64,000 bases of DNA from Cognatishimia maritima (GTDB taxonomy: Bacteria > Pseudomonadota > Alphaproteobacteria > Rhodobacterales > Rhodobacteraceae): contig NZ_FQWM01000001.1 in NCBI RefSeq assembly GCF_900129685.1, positions 124,001-188,000 of the forward strand, written 5' to 3'. This document shows positions 47,300-55,293 of the stretch, piece after piece (the stretch's first letter is position 1; each line of letters opens with the position of its first letter). The notes under the pieces are model-generated. The model searched no databases and was not told where the DNA came from. It saw only the letters and a program-made list of their open reading frames with translations. Both the position numbers and the translations under genes were made by a program.

Positions 47300-48106
47300 A
47301 TGCGCCATTCCCTGCCTCTTGCCCCCCAGTTTTATGTGACGGCGCCACAGCCCTGTCCGTATCTGCCCGGGCGGATGGAACGGAAGCTGTTTACGGCCTT
47401 GCAAGGGGACAATGCGCAGGAACTGAATGACGCGCTGTCTCATCAAGGCTTCCGCCGCTCTCAGAACGTGCTGTATCGCCCGACCTGCGCCGATTGTGGG
47501 GCCTGCTTGTCTGCCCGCATCAGCGTGGCTGACTTTACTTTGACGCGCAGCCAAAAACGCATCTTGCGGCGCAATCGGGGGATCGAACGCAAGGCAAACT
47601 CCCCTTGGGCCACTGAAGAACAGTATGACCTGTTCCGCACCTATCTGGACGCGCGTCATGCGGATGGCGGTATGGCCGACATGGATGTGTTTGAATTCGC
47701 CGCGATGATCGAAGAAACGCCCATACGCTCTCGCGTGGTCGAATATATGGATCAAGAACCGCAGCAGTTGATCGCGACCAGCCTGACCGATGTCCTCGCC
47801 GATGGGGTCAGCATGGTCTATAGCTTTTTTAGCCCCGACCATCAGCGCAATTCACTTGGCACCTTCCTGATCCTTGACCATATCCGCATCGCTCAAGAGG
47901 CCGGTTTGCCATATGTCTATCTGGGCTATTGGGTGCCGGGCAGTGAGAAGATGGGCTATAAAGCCAAGTTTTCAGGCCTAGAGGTTTATGCAAAGGATCA
48001 ATGGCAGCCTGTCACCGACGCAAGTACCTGTGACATCGAGGCAATGACGCAGGCCAAGGAACCGATTTCTGAGCAAGTGGCGAATATTCAGTTGCCGCAG
48101 CGGTAA
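47300..48106 (+). CDS. bpt: Aspartate/glutamate leucyltransferase
   Basis: Transfers Leu from leucyl-tRNA to N-terminal Asp or Glu of proteins, tagging them for ClpS/ClpAP degradation. The 268-residue protein has the Cys-rich N-terminal block ([29 protein letters not shown]) and the C-terminal GNAT-like fold with [14 protein letters not shown] and [18 protein letters not shown]. This matches bacterial Bpt rather than the eukaryotic Ate1, although both are called arginyltransferase-like in databases. A terminator follows. Confidence 0.93.
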   Translation: MRHSLPLAPQFYVTAPQPCPYLPGRMERKLFTALQGDNAQELNDALSHQGFRRSQNVLYRPTCADCGACLSARISVADFTLTRSQKRILRRNRGIERKANSPWATEEQYDLFRTYLDARHADGGMADMDVFEFAAMIEETPIRSRVVEYMDQEPQQLIATSLTDVLADGVSMVYSFFSPDHQRNSLGTFLILDHIRIAQEAGLPYVYLGYWVPGSEKMGYKAKFSGLEVYAKDQWQPVTDASTCDIEAMTQAKEPISEQVANIQLPQR

Positions 48107-48142
48107 GACCAACGCATCTCTTCCTTTGATCAAACGACATGA

Positions 48143-48175
48143 AAAAGGGGCCTTGGAAGGCCCCTTTTCTTTTTG
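48143..48175. terminator. Bidirectional terminator between bpt and dctM
   Basis: AAAAGGGGCCTT (48143-48154) and AAGGCCCCTTTT (48157-48168) form a nearly perfect hairpin with a two-base gap (in practice a GGAAGG-type loop), flanked by A and T runs. It serves both the bpt gene and the convergent TRAP operon. Confidence 0.85.
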
Positions 48176-48190
48176 GTGTTTCGGGTTTGA

Positions 48191-50545
48191 TCATCCACCC
48201 ATGATGTTGGGCAGGATCGTCACAATCGATGGGAAGAACCATAGGATCGCCAGACCAACCACTTGGATCAGCACGAACGGTGCCACGCCACGGTAGATAT
48301 GGCTGGTTGTGACGCTCGCCGGGGCCACGCCGCGCAGGTAGAAGAGCGCGAAGCCGAAAGGCGGTGTCAAGAACGAGGTCTGCAAGTTCACCGCGACCAT
48401 GATCGTCACCCATTTCGGATCAAAGGTGCCGCCGTAGATGACCGGCCCAACAATTGGGATCACGATGTAGATGATCTCAAGGAAGTCGAGCACAAAGCCC
48501 AGCACGAACAGAACCAGCATCACGATCAAGAACACCGTGAACTCATTGTCAAACGAGCGCAGGAATTGCTGGATGTAATGTTCACCGCCGAAGGAGATCA
48601 CAACCAGGTTCAGGATCTGCGAGCCGATCAGGATGGTGAAAACCATCGAGGTGACTTTGGCCGTTTCCCTGACAACCGGTGCCAAGACCGAACTGCGGAA
48701 CAGAACCCAGCAGCTGTAAAGGATGCCGAACATTGCAAAGAGGTAAGCCGCATAGGCAAAGAAGAAGGCAATCCAGCTTTCGGTCGAGACCTCTGGCAGG
48801 TTCACCCGCAGGTCAAAGTTCACACCGATCAACAGCATGATTACGATGGCGAAGGCCGCTTGCAGGATCACTTTGCCGGATTTCTCCTCATCCTGCAGCT
48901 TACGATAGGCCGCCAGAAGGATCGCGCCCCCTGCCCCCAAGGCTGCTGCCGGGGTTGGGTTTGTGATCCCGCCAAGGATCGAACCAAGCACCGCGACGAT
49001 CAGAACCAGCGGCGGGAAAACCACGCGCAAAAGTTCATTGCGTCCAAGCAAGCCCGCTGCGTATTTCGCGCCGTAAAGCGTGATGACAATCGGGATGGCC
49101 ATCAAGACCAGCGCCGTACCCGGTGTTGTTGTCGGTGCAACCCAGATCGCATTGACCAGCAATGTCAGCGCAACGCCTGCAAGACCAATCCACAGCGGAC
49201 GCGGGTCGGCACTAGGTGCAATGCCGCGCGCGGTGGTGATGACAAGCGCAAGGAAGATCATGCCAATCGCCAGACCAGTGCCAATTGGCGCGGCGTTCGC
49301 GATCTTTTCAAGGCGCAGGCCCTCTTGCTCTTCAGCAGTCAGTGCGCGGCTTTCTTGCGCACCGCCAGCGTCGTCAATCGCTTGTTGTTCAGCGATTGCT
49401 TCATCCCATGCTGATTGACCATGCAGTTCAATCATCGAGGCTTGGCATTCGGCACTGACGTTCGTGCGCAGGCTGGCTGTCGCTCCGCTGTCGGTAAAGC
49501 TGCTGACGGTTGTCGACTGGCTGCCAATCACATTGGCCGAGGACAACAGGAAGAACCCGCCAATCAGCACAACCGGTGCCACAGCAAACCAGATCAGGCG
49601 CTCATTGCGTGTGACGATTTCGCCGGTCGATTTGCTTAGGTTCACGGCAGGCGCTTTTGTTGGGTTCATCATGGCGTAGCCAAAGGCATAAAGCCCATAA
49701 AGCCCTGCCAGCATGATCCCCGGTATCAGCGCCGCTTGGAACAATGTGCCAACCGAAACAACAGCCGGTTCGCCCAGATAGGTCAGAGCATCCGTACAGC
49801 CCGCCAGTTGCGCACGCGCTTCCTGTGCGGACGAATACAGGTCGCCGGCCAGCGTTCCGAGAAGAACAATCACGATGGATGGCGGAATGATCTGCCCCAA
49901 AGTGCCCGATGCCGCGATCACACCTGTCGCCAGTTCTGGCGAATAGTTGTTGCGCAACATGGTTGGCAGGCTCAACAGTCCCATGGTGACAACTGTCGCG
50001 CCCACGATCCCTGTCGAGGCCGCCAAGAATGCGCCCACAACAACAACCGACACTGCCAGACCGCCGGGCAACGGGCCAAAGACACGTGCCATTGTGGTCA
50101 ACAGATCATTCGCAATCTTAGAACGTTCCAGCGTGATGCCCATCAGGACGAACATCAGAACCGCCAGCAGCGTTTCAATGGACTGACCTGCAAGAACACG
50201 CTCGTTGATGCGGTTCACGATGAAGCTCAGGTTGCGGTCCAGTGCGGTTTCCCAGCCGCTGACGAACACCGGCTCTGCGATGCGCGGAAGGTCTGGGTAT
50301 CTGAACACCGATATCTTATCGGCGTTCACACCGTTGGATATCAGTTCATTATAGGCGTTTGACGCCGTGTCGATCGCTTGGTGGATCAACAATCCCGCGC
50401 TATCCAGTGCGGCGATGATGCCAAAAGCGATGATGCCAGCGCCACCGATGGCAAAGGCGACGGGAAAGCCCGATAGGATGCCTCCAAAGAGGCAAAGGAA
50501 GACGATAATCAGGCCGATTTCGACCCCATCTAGTCCGAATAACAT
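48191..50545 (-). CDS. dctM: TRAP transporter large permease subunit, oversized DctM
   Basis: The membrane ion-transport subunit of a TRAP carboxylate transporter, driven by Na+ or H+. The protein has 784 residues, against roughly 430 for a normal DctM. Residues about 1-300 resemble the N-terminal half (LIIVFLCLFGGILSGFPVAFAIG, SGTLGQIIPPSIVIVLLG) and about 600-784 the C-terminal half (VVISFGGEHYIQ, LQTSFLTPPFGFALFYLRGVAP). Between them is about 300 residues with a soluble acidic loop and several extra membrane helices. Similar long DctMs exist in other Roseobacter genomes, so this is a clade form. It is the last gene of dctP-dctQ-dctM. Confidence 0.9.
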   Translation of the reverse strand: MLFGLDGVEIGLIIVFLCLFGGILSGFPVAFAIGGAGIIAFGIIAALDSAGLLIHQAIDTASNAYNELISNGVNADKISVFRYPDLPRIAEPVFVSGWETALDRNLSFIVNRINERVLAGQSIETLLAVLMFVLMGITLERSKIANDLLTTMARVFGPLPGGLAVSVVVVGAFLAASTGIVGATVVTMGLLSLPTMLRNNYSPELATGVIAASGTLGQIIPPSIVIVLLGTLAGDLYSSAQEARAQLAGCTDALTYLGEPAVVSVGTLFQAALIPGIMLAGLYGLYAFGYAMMNPTKAPAVNLSKSTGEIVTRNERLIWFAVAPVVLIGGFFLLSSANVIGSQSTTVSSFTDSGATASLRTNVSAECQASMIELHGQSAWDEAIAEQQAIDDAGGAQESRALTAEEQEGLRLEKIANAAPIGTGLAIGMIFLALVITTARGIAPSADPRPLWIGLAGVALTLLVNAIWVAPTTTPGTALVLMAIPIVITLYGAKYAAGLLGRNELLRVVFPPLVLIVAVLGSILGGITNPTPAAALGAGGAILLAAYRKLQDEEKSGKVILQAAFAIVIMLLIGVNFDLRVNLPEVSTESWIAFFFAYAAYLFAMFGILYSCWVLFRSSVLAPVVRETAKVTSMVFTILIGSQILNLVVISFGGEHYIQQFLRSFDNEFTVFLIVMLVLFVLGFVLDFLEIIYIVIPIVGPVIYGGTFDPKWVTIMVAVNLQTSFLTPPFGFALFYLRGVAPASVTTSHIYRGVAPFVLIQVVGLAILWFFPSIVTILPNIMGG

Positions 50546-50562
50546 AGTCTTGTTTCCTTACC

Positions 50563-51498
50563 TCAGTGTGTGCCTTCGTAGGCTTCTTCGCCTTCGCCCA
50601 GCGTATCGCGATCCAGATATTTGCCTTCGCTTTCAGGGCCTTCTTTCATCTCAAGGTATGAGCGATAGAAGAACGCGATAGCGTGGATAAAGACCAGACC
50701 AGCAAAGGCCACGAGAAGGATCTTGAACAGGAAGTAGGCGGTAAAGCCGTTGGGCGAGAAACCGATGGTTTCAATGTTCCAGCGCAGGGCCCGAGACTTG
50801 GTCAACAGGCGGTCCAGCGTGTCACTTGCCGAAGGTTTCGGCACGATCAAATGGCGCCACATGAAGTACCAGCCATACATCCAGACCATGACGGCAATCG
50901 GCATCATGAAAAGGATGGAGCCGCACATATCGATGATCTTTTTGGTGCGATAGCTGACGGATGCATAAAGCAAGTCAACACGCACATGGCCGCCCTGCAC
51001 AAAGGTGTAGGTGGCACATAGGGTCACGACGAGGGCATTGTAGAATTTCAGTTCTTCGGCATACCAGCTGATGTCAAACTGCAGCGGGACGCCAAACCCA
51101 AAGACAATGTCAGGTCGGGTAAAGATACGCTGCATGAAAACGATGATGATTTGCTGCAGCACCATCAATAGCCCGGCCCATGCAAAGAACCGGCCCAAGG
51201 TGTTGGCAAGCCCCTCAAAGGCGCGCACCACAAACCACAAGACGCTGTTTTTCCACAGCCCGATGGCAGTCACCACCAGGAAAGCCGTGAAAGCAACGAA
51301 GAAGAATTCGACCGAGCCGCCGTAATAAACGAAGCGCATTATCGCTTCTTTATTAGACCAATCCAGCCAGAGCGACGGATTGAAAACGGCGTAGGCGAAA
51401 TTTGAAAAGGCCGAAAGGATGTTTAAGCCAAACCAGGCAACACCCTCCCCCAGAGCAGAGATGATCTGCCCAAAACTGGCCGACCCAGTATCCTGCAT
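50563..51498 (-). CDS. dctQ: TRAP transporter small permease subunit, DctQ
   Basis: The small integral membrane partner of DctM. The 311-residue protein is longer than the usual 160-200 residues, with four or more helices: FNPSLWLDW region, AFTAFLVVTAIGLW, YNALVVTLCATYTFVQGGHVRVDLLYA (the DctQ signature block) and a C-terminal VAFAGLVFIHAIAFFYRSYLEMKEG. The N-terminal and C-terminal extra parts match the oversized DctM next to it, 17 bases away. A hairpin region separates it from dctP. Confidence 0.88.
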   Translation of the reverse strand: MQDTGSASFGQIISALGEGVAWFGLNILSAFSNFAYAVFNPSLWLDWSNKEAIMRFVYYGGSVEFFFVAFTAFLVVTAIGLWKNSVLWFVVRAFEGLANTLGRFFAWAGLLMVLQQIIIVFMQRIFTRPDIVFGFGVPLQFDISWYAEELKFYNALVVTLCATYTFVQGGHVRVDLLYASVSYRTKKIIDMCGSILFMMPIAVMVWMYGWYFMWRHLIVPKPSASDTLDRLLTKSRALRWNIETIGFSPNGFTAYFLFKILLVAFAGLVFIHAIAFFYRSYLEMKEGPESEGKYLDRDTLGEGEEAYEGTH

Positions 51499-51522
51499 AA
51501 TGTCCCCCTAAAAGGTAGATGT

Positions 51523-51553
51523 CGATCCGGCCATTTGGATGCGGGCCGGATCG
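51523..51553. repeat. Inverted repeat between dctP and dctQ
   Basis: CGATCCGGCC (51523-51532) and GGCCGGATCG (51544-51553) are perfect 10-base inverted copies with an 11-base loop. Transcription runs from dctP to dctQ, so this hairpin sits between binding-protein and permease. It lacks a T-run on the sense strand and probably protects or ends the dctP message partially. Confidence 0.65.
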
Positions 51554-51602
51554 AAAGGGGCCCCGAAGTTTTTCTCCGGGACCGCTTGTCTGCGCCCGTG
51601 GC

Positions 51603-52688
51603 TTAACCGCCCAGAACGCGAACGCGCTGCTCGACGTAGTAACCGTCGGATTTGTTGATCCAGCTTGCAGAAGTTGCCAGCGACTCTTCGAAAGAGGTGC
51701 GGACGCGGGCGTAAAGCTCGTCATCCATATACTGGTCTTTGACTTCTGCTGCGGCTTTACCGAAGGCATCCCAAACATCGTCAGAGAACTGCAGAACCTT
51801 CACACCCTGTGCTTGCAGACGTGCCAGAGCCGCACCGTTGTTTGCAAGTGTCTCAGACAGTTGCAGATAGGTGGTCGCCATGGATGCGTAACGCAGGATC
51901 GCTTTGTGCTGGTCAGACAGTTCGTTCCAGACATCAAGGTTCACAGAGGAAGACAATGCAGAGCCCGGCTCGTGGAAGCCCGCTGCGTAGTAGACCTTTG
52001 CAACTTCTTGGAAGCCGGCGCGTTCGTCAGCCATTGGGCCAACCCACTCCAGTCCGTCCAGCGCGCCAGAAGACAGCGCTTGGTAAAGTTCACCACCTGG
52101 AATGTTCTGAACGGATGCGCCCAGTTTACCCAGAACTTCACCACCTTGACCCGGCATACGGAATTTCAGGCCGTTGAAGTCAGCAGCGGATTTGATTTCA
52201 TTGCGGAACCAACCACCGGACTGAGAGCCGGAGTTACCAGCCAGCAGGCCCTTCAGGTTGAAGATTTCACCAAGCTCGTCATGTAACTGCTCACCACCGC
52301 CATGGTAGTACCAGTTGGTGACTTCTTGCGCTGTGCCGCCAAATGGAACGGCGGTAAAGTAGGAATAGGCTGGGTGCTGACCACCGAAATAGTAATCGGC
52401 AGAGTGATACATATCGGCCTGACCAGAGGTCACAGCGTCAAAGACCTCTAGCGCACCGACCAATTCGCCCGGTGCTTTTTTGTCGATGGTCAAAGAGCCA
52501 CCAGACATTTCACCAACCATTTGTGCCATATAGCTTGCTGCGTCATCCAGCACCGCGAAACCGCGCGGCCATGATGTCACCATGGTCAACGTGCGATTGC
52601 CTTGCGCATACGCCGGTGCCGCCAAGGTTGTGGCTGCTGCAGCGGTGCCGCCAAGTGCAGATGTTTTTAGAAATGAGCGACGATCCAT
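51603..52688 (-). CDS. dctP: TRAP transporter substrate-binding protein, DctP
   Basis: Periplasmic ligand-binding subunit. The 361-residue precursor begins with a twin-arginine signal, MDRRSFLKTSALGGTAAAAT, with cleavage near PAYAQ. Mature motifs include MVTSWPRGF, ADMYHSADYYFGGQHPAYSYF, GLKFRMPGQGGEVLGKLGA and LDGLEWVGPMADERAGF, closest in pattern to TakP-type proteins that bind pyruvate or other 2-oxo acids. Start 52688 has GGAGGAAC before it. It is divergent from a Cache histidine kinase and leads dctP-dctQ-dctM. The exact ligand is unproven. Confidence 0.88.
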   Translation of the reverse strand: MDRRSFLKTSALGGTAAAATTLAAPAYAQGNRTLTMVTSWPRGFAVLDDAASYMAQMVGEMSGGSLTIDKKAPGELVGALEVFDAVTSGQADMYHSADYYFGGQHPAYSYFTAVPFGGTAQEVTNWYYHGGGEQLHDELGEIFNLKGLLAGNSGSQSGGWFRNEIKSAADFNGLKFRMPGQGGEVLGKLGASVQNIPGGELYQALSSGALDGLEWVGPMADERAGFQEVAKVYYAAGFHEPGSALSSSVNLDVWNELSDQHKAILRYASMATTYLQLSETLANNGAALARLQAQGVKVLQFSDDVWDAFGKAAAEVKDQYMDDELYARVRTSFEESLATSASWINKSDGYYVEQRVRVLGG

Positions 52689-52819
52689 TAAGGTTCCTCC
52701 CAAATAAGATTGCGAATCTGTCCCATACCAGACGGACTCGCGGACCGTTTAAAGTGTGTTGACCGTAACCCTGCCCCCAATTTCTTGAAATACCGACAAC
52801 TACGTAGAGAGGTCAGGAT

Positions 52820-52837
52820 TTCCGGTATATACCCGAA
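52820..52837. promoter_or_regulatory. 18-base palindrome between dctP and the histidine kinase gene
   Basis: TTCCGGTATATACCCGAA is a palindrome with only one mismatched pair, placed in the 211-base gap between the divergent dctP and sensor kinase genes. A second short palindrome CTACGTAG is at 52800-52807. Likely operator for the adjacent LuxR/NarL-type response regulator, by position only. Confidence 0.5.
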
Positions 52838-52899
52838 AAATCGGCCATTTTTTTTGTCCAATTCCCCTGAGTCGCGGCGCTAACAGTAAAAATTGCGCT

Positions 52900-54363
52900 A
52901 TGATTCGAGGCAAAGAGGTTCTATTCGATTCGAATATGACGGCAGTTTTGAAAACTCTGCGGCTGTCCTACGGGCAAAAGCTGTTTTTGCTCGCCACCTT
53001 GCCTTTGATCCTGGCGGTGGCAGCGATTTCTGTGCTTGTTGCCAACCAATCGCGCCAACTCGCGGAAAAGGAGATCAACGCGCTTGAGATGCAGTTGATC
53101 GAAGCGAAAAAAGCCGAGCTGAAGAACTATGTGACTCAGGCGCGGAACGGCTTCTATTTTATATACGGCAATGCCGCCCCCAATGACGAAGACGCCAAAC
53201 AGCAGGTGAAACAAATCCTTGCCGCTATGATCTATGGCGATGAAGGTTTCTTTTTTGTCTATGACTACGACGGTGTGAACCTTGTTTCGCCGCGACAGAC
53301 GGACCTGATCAATGAAAACCTCACTGATCTAAGGGATTCGCAGGGCAATCCAGTAGTCCAAGCCTTTATTGAAACCGCACGCGATGGTGCCGGGTATGTC
53401 GAACATCTGTGGCCAAAGCCCTCAAGCGGTGAAGAGGCAGAGATGATCTCTTATGTGACCAGCTTCCCGAGTTGGCGGTGGGCGGTGGGAACCGGTGTCT
53501 TTATTGACGATATCCTTGGCTCCGTCGCTGCTGCGCGAGCAGAAGTCGAAGCACGGGTTCAACGCACATTTGTCTATATCAGCGGCATCACACTTAGCGC
53601 GGTGCTTCTGGTGTTTTGTTCCGGTCTGATGATCAATATTCGCGAACGTCGCCTTGCGGATGTCAAACTCAAGGAACTGACACAGCGCGTGTTTGATGCC
53701 CAAGAAGAAGAGCGCGGTCGCGTCGCAAGAGAATTGCACGACGGTATTTCACAAATCCTTGTTGGGGTGCGTTATGCTTTGGATACGGCGCGCCGCCGGG
53801 TCAAGGTGGGCGACGAACGCGCCGAAGACACGTTGGAGCGCGGGATGGAGCACCTTAACACTGCGATCCATGAGGTGCGCCGCATTTCGCGCGACCTGCG
53901 CCCGGGTGTTCTGGATGACCTGGGCCTTGGCCCTGCTCTGCGCGCCCTAACGGATGAATTCCGCGAACGCACCGGGATTGAGACAGAGTTTGAAACAGTT
54001 GTCTTCCGCAATCGTTTGAACCCCGATGCCAAGTTCTCGCTTTACCGCATTGCGCAGGAGGCCCTGACCAATATTGAGCGCCACGCCAATGCCACCAAGG
54101 TGACGATCGATCTGCGCGGACACAAACGCGGGGCAACGATGCGGATCAGTGACAATGGATCAGGTTTTGTCCAAGGCACTTCGCGGCATGACACGGTGGG
54201 CGGTTTGGGACTGCGCAATATGCAAGAGCGTGTCGAACAGCTAAACGGAACGCTGCGTGTTTTTTCCAGCAAAGGCGGCACCGTGATCGTCGCAGAACTT
54301 CCCCTGAGCAACCTCTTGTCCCCCGGTGAGGACGGAGAGCCAGCACGAGAGGCAAACGCATGA
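52900..54363 (+). CDS. Sensor histidine kinase with Cache domain (HisKA_3)
   Basis: A 487-residue membrane kinase. Helix 1 is about residues 27-49, an extracytoplasmic single Cache domain follows (GFFFVYDYDGVNLVSPRQTD and FPSWRWAVGTGVFIDDI, about residues 120-210), then a second helix (about 225-247). The HisKA_3 block EERGRVARELHDGISQILVG places the phospho-His at 280, and the ATPase domain has ALTNIERHA and DNGSGF. Single Cache domains of this type often bind small carboxylates, matching the divergent TRAP operon. ATGs at 52900 and 52936 are both possible starts, with weak ribosome-binding sites. The response regulator overlaps by 4 bases. Confidence 0.9.
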   Translation: MIRGKEVLFDSNMTAVLKTLRLSYGQKLFLLATLPLILAVAAISVLVANQSRQLAEKEINALEMQLIEAKKAELKNYVTQARNGFYFIYGNAAPNDEDAKQQVKQILAAMIYGDEGFFFVYDYDGVNLVSPRQTDLINENLTDLRDSQGNPVVQAFIETARDGAGYVEHLWPKPSSGEEAEMISYVTSFPSWRWAVGTGVFIDDILGSVAAARAEVEARVQRTFVYISGITLSAVLLVFCSGLMINIRERRLADVKLKELTQRVFDAQEEERGRVARELHDGISQILVGVRYALDTARRRVKVGDERAEDTLERGMEHLNTAIHEVRRISRDLRPGVLDDLGLGPALRALTDEFRERTGIETEFETVVFRNRLNPDAKFSLYRIAQEALTNIERHANATKVTIDLRGHKRGATMRISDNGSGFVQGTSRHDTVGGLGLRNMQERVEQLNGTLRVFSSKGGTVIVAELPLSNLLSPGEDGEPAREANA

Positions 54364-55004
54364 GCGAGCAAATTTCAGTTGTGATCGTGGATGACCACCC
54401 GATGGTGGCCGAAGGCATTCAATCGATCCTTGAAAGCTATGACGACATCGAGGTCCGCGCGACACTGACCAATGGGGCCGAAGCGGTGGCTTATCTCAAG
54501 GGGAATGACGTCGATGTTGTCCTGATGGACCTGAATATGCCGAATATTGGCGGGCTGACCGCGACCGAAATGGTGTTGGAAAGCAAACCCGACATGCGCA
54601 TTCTGATCCTATCGATGCATGATAGCCCGGAATATATCTCAACCGCACTCAGCCATGGGGCTCGGGGCTATGTGCTGAAAGATGTCCCCACCGAAGAAAT
54701 CAAAACCGCCATCGACACCGTCATGCGCGGTGAACGTTACCTTTGCACTGGCGCGGAAGGATCGCTGGAACCCGAAGGCGATGACGAACGCGAAGCGTTA
54801 ACAAGCCGAGAGCAAACGGTGCTGCTGCAACTGGCGCAGGGCAAGTCCAACAAAGAGGTGGCCAATGCGCTGAATATCTCTGTGCGGACAGTGGAAACGC
54901 ACCGCAAAAATATTAAGCGAAAGCTGGGCATCAGTTCAACTGCCGGGCTGACGCGCTACGCGATTGAACACGGCGTTTTGCAGGGCACGGGTGTGCAACT
55001 CTGA
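54360..55004 (+). CDS. Response regulator, LuxR/NarL family
   Basis: A 214-residue DNA-binding response regulator and partner of the preceding kinase. The receiver domain has VVIVDDHPMVAEG, phospho-acceptor Asp57 in VVLMDLNMP, and Lys in GYVLKDVPTEE. The output domain is LTSREQTVLLQLAQGKSNKEVA, with RTVETHRKNIKRKLG as the recognition helix. The ATG overlaps the kinase stop as ATGA. Its targets are probably the TRAP operon on the other side of the kinase gene, which carries a palindrome in its promoter region. Confidence 0.93.
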   Translation: MSEQISVVIVDDHPMVAEGIQSILESYDDIEVRATLTNGAEAVAYLKGNDVDVVLMDLNMPNIGGLTATEMVLESKPDMRILILSMHDSPEYISTALSHGARGYVLKDVPTEEIKTAIDTVMRGERYLCTGAEGSLEPEGDDEREALTSREQTVLLQLAQGKSNKEVANALNISVRTVETHRKNIKRKLGISSTAGLTRYAIEHGVLQGTGVQL

Positions 55005-55107
55005 CATTTAACCGATTCTTTACGAAAAAATCGCTAAGGCGGGCGCTCCGCGCAACATTTGGAAAGAATTTTCCGCCTATTTGGTCATAAAATTCTACTT
55101 TTGGCGG

Positions 55108-55136
55108 TTGACGCCCCTTTTTAGGACTCATAATGT
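55108..55136 (+). promoter_or_regulatory. Putative ilvB leader promoter
   Basis: TTGACG (55108-55113) is followed by CATAAT after 15 bases or TAATGT after 17. Transcription would start near 55141, so the leader peptide begins about 25 bases into the RNA. Confidence 0.4.
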
Positions 55137-55164
55137 CCGCTGCAACGCAAAAAGGACCCGACGC

Positions 55165-55212
55165 ATGTCAGAGCTAGTCGTCATCGTAGGAAATAGGCGC
55201 ATGGGCCGGTAA
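55165..55212 (+). CDS. ilvL: ilvB leader peptide
   Basis: A 15-codon reading frame, MSELVVIVGNRRMGR, preceded by AAGGA 9 bases upstream and ending in TAA. Residues 4-8 are Leu-Val-Val-Ile-Val, five consecutive branched-chain codons, the hallmark of attenuator leader peptides. Ribosome stalling on them would leave bases 55196-55205 free. It is immediately followed by alternative hairpins before ilvB. The symbol ilvL is used by analogy with enterobacteria. Confidence 0.85.
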   Translation: MSELVVIVGNRRMGR

Positions 55213-55262
55213 CGGTTTTCCAGAATGGACCCCATGCGCCCCCGAAAATCGGGGGCTTTTTT
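55196..55262 (+). terminator. ilvB attenuator: antiterminator and terminator hairpins
   Basis: GGCGCATGGG (55196-55205), at the end of the leader-peptide frame, is perfectly complementary to CCCATGCGCC (55231-55240). The terminator GCCCCCGA/TCGGGGGC (55238-55245 and 55249-55256) with a TTTTTT run overlaps the second arm, so the structures exclude each other. When charged branched-chain tRNAs are plentiful, a ribosome reaching the TAA covers the first arm and the terminator forms; stalling at the Leu/Val/Ile codons favours the antiterminator. Confidence 0.85.
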
Positions 55263-55293
55263 GTCGCAAAAGACGTTGCAAGCGGAGAGTGAA

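Noticed and set aside
48263-49414. A 383-codon open frame on the plus strand opposite dctM
   Set aside because: Composition is His/Asp/Arg/Gln-rich, as expected for the antisense of a hydrophobic membrane gene; no ribosome-binding site or family motif.
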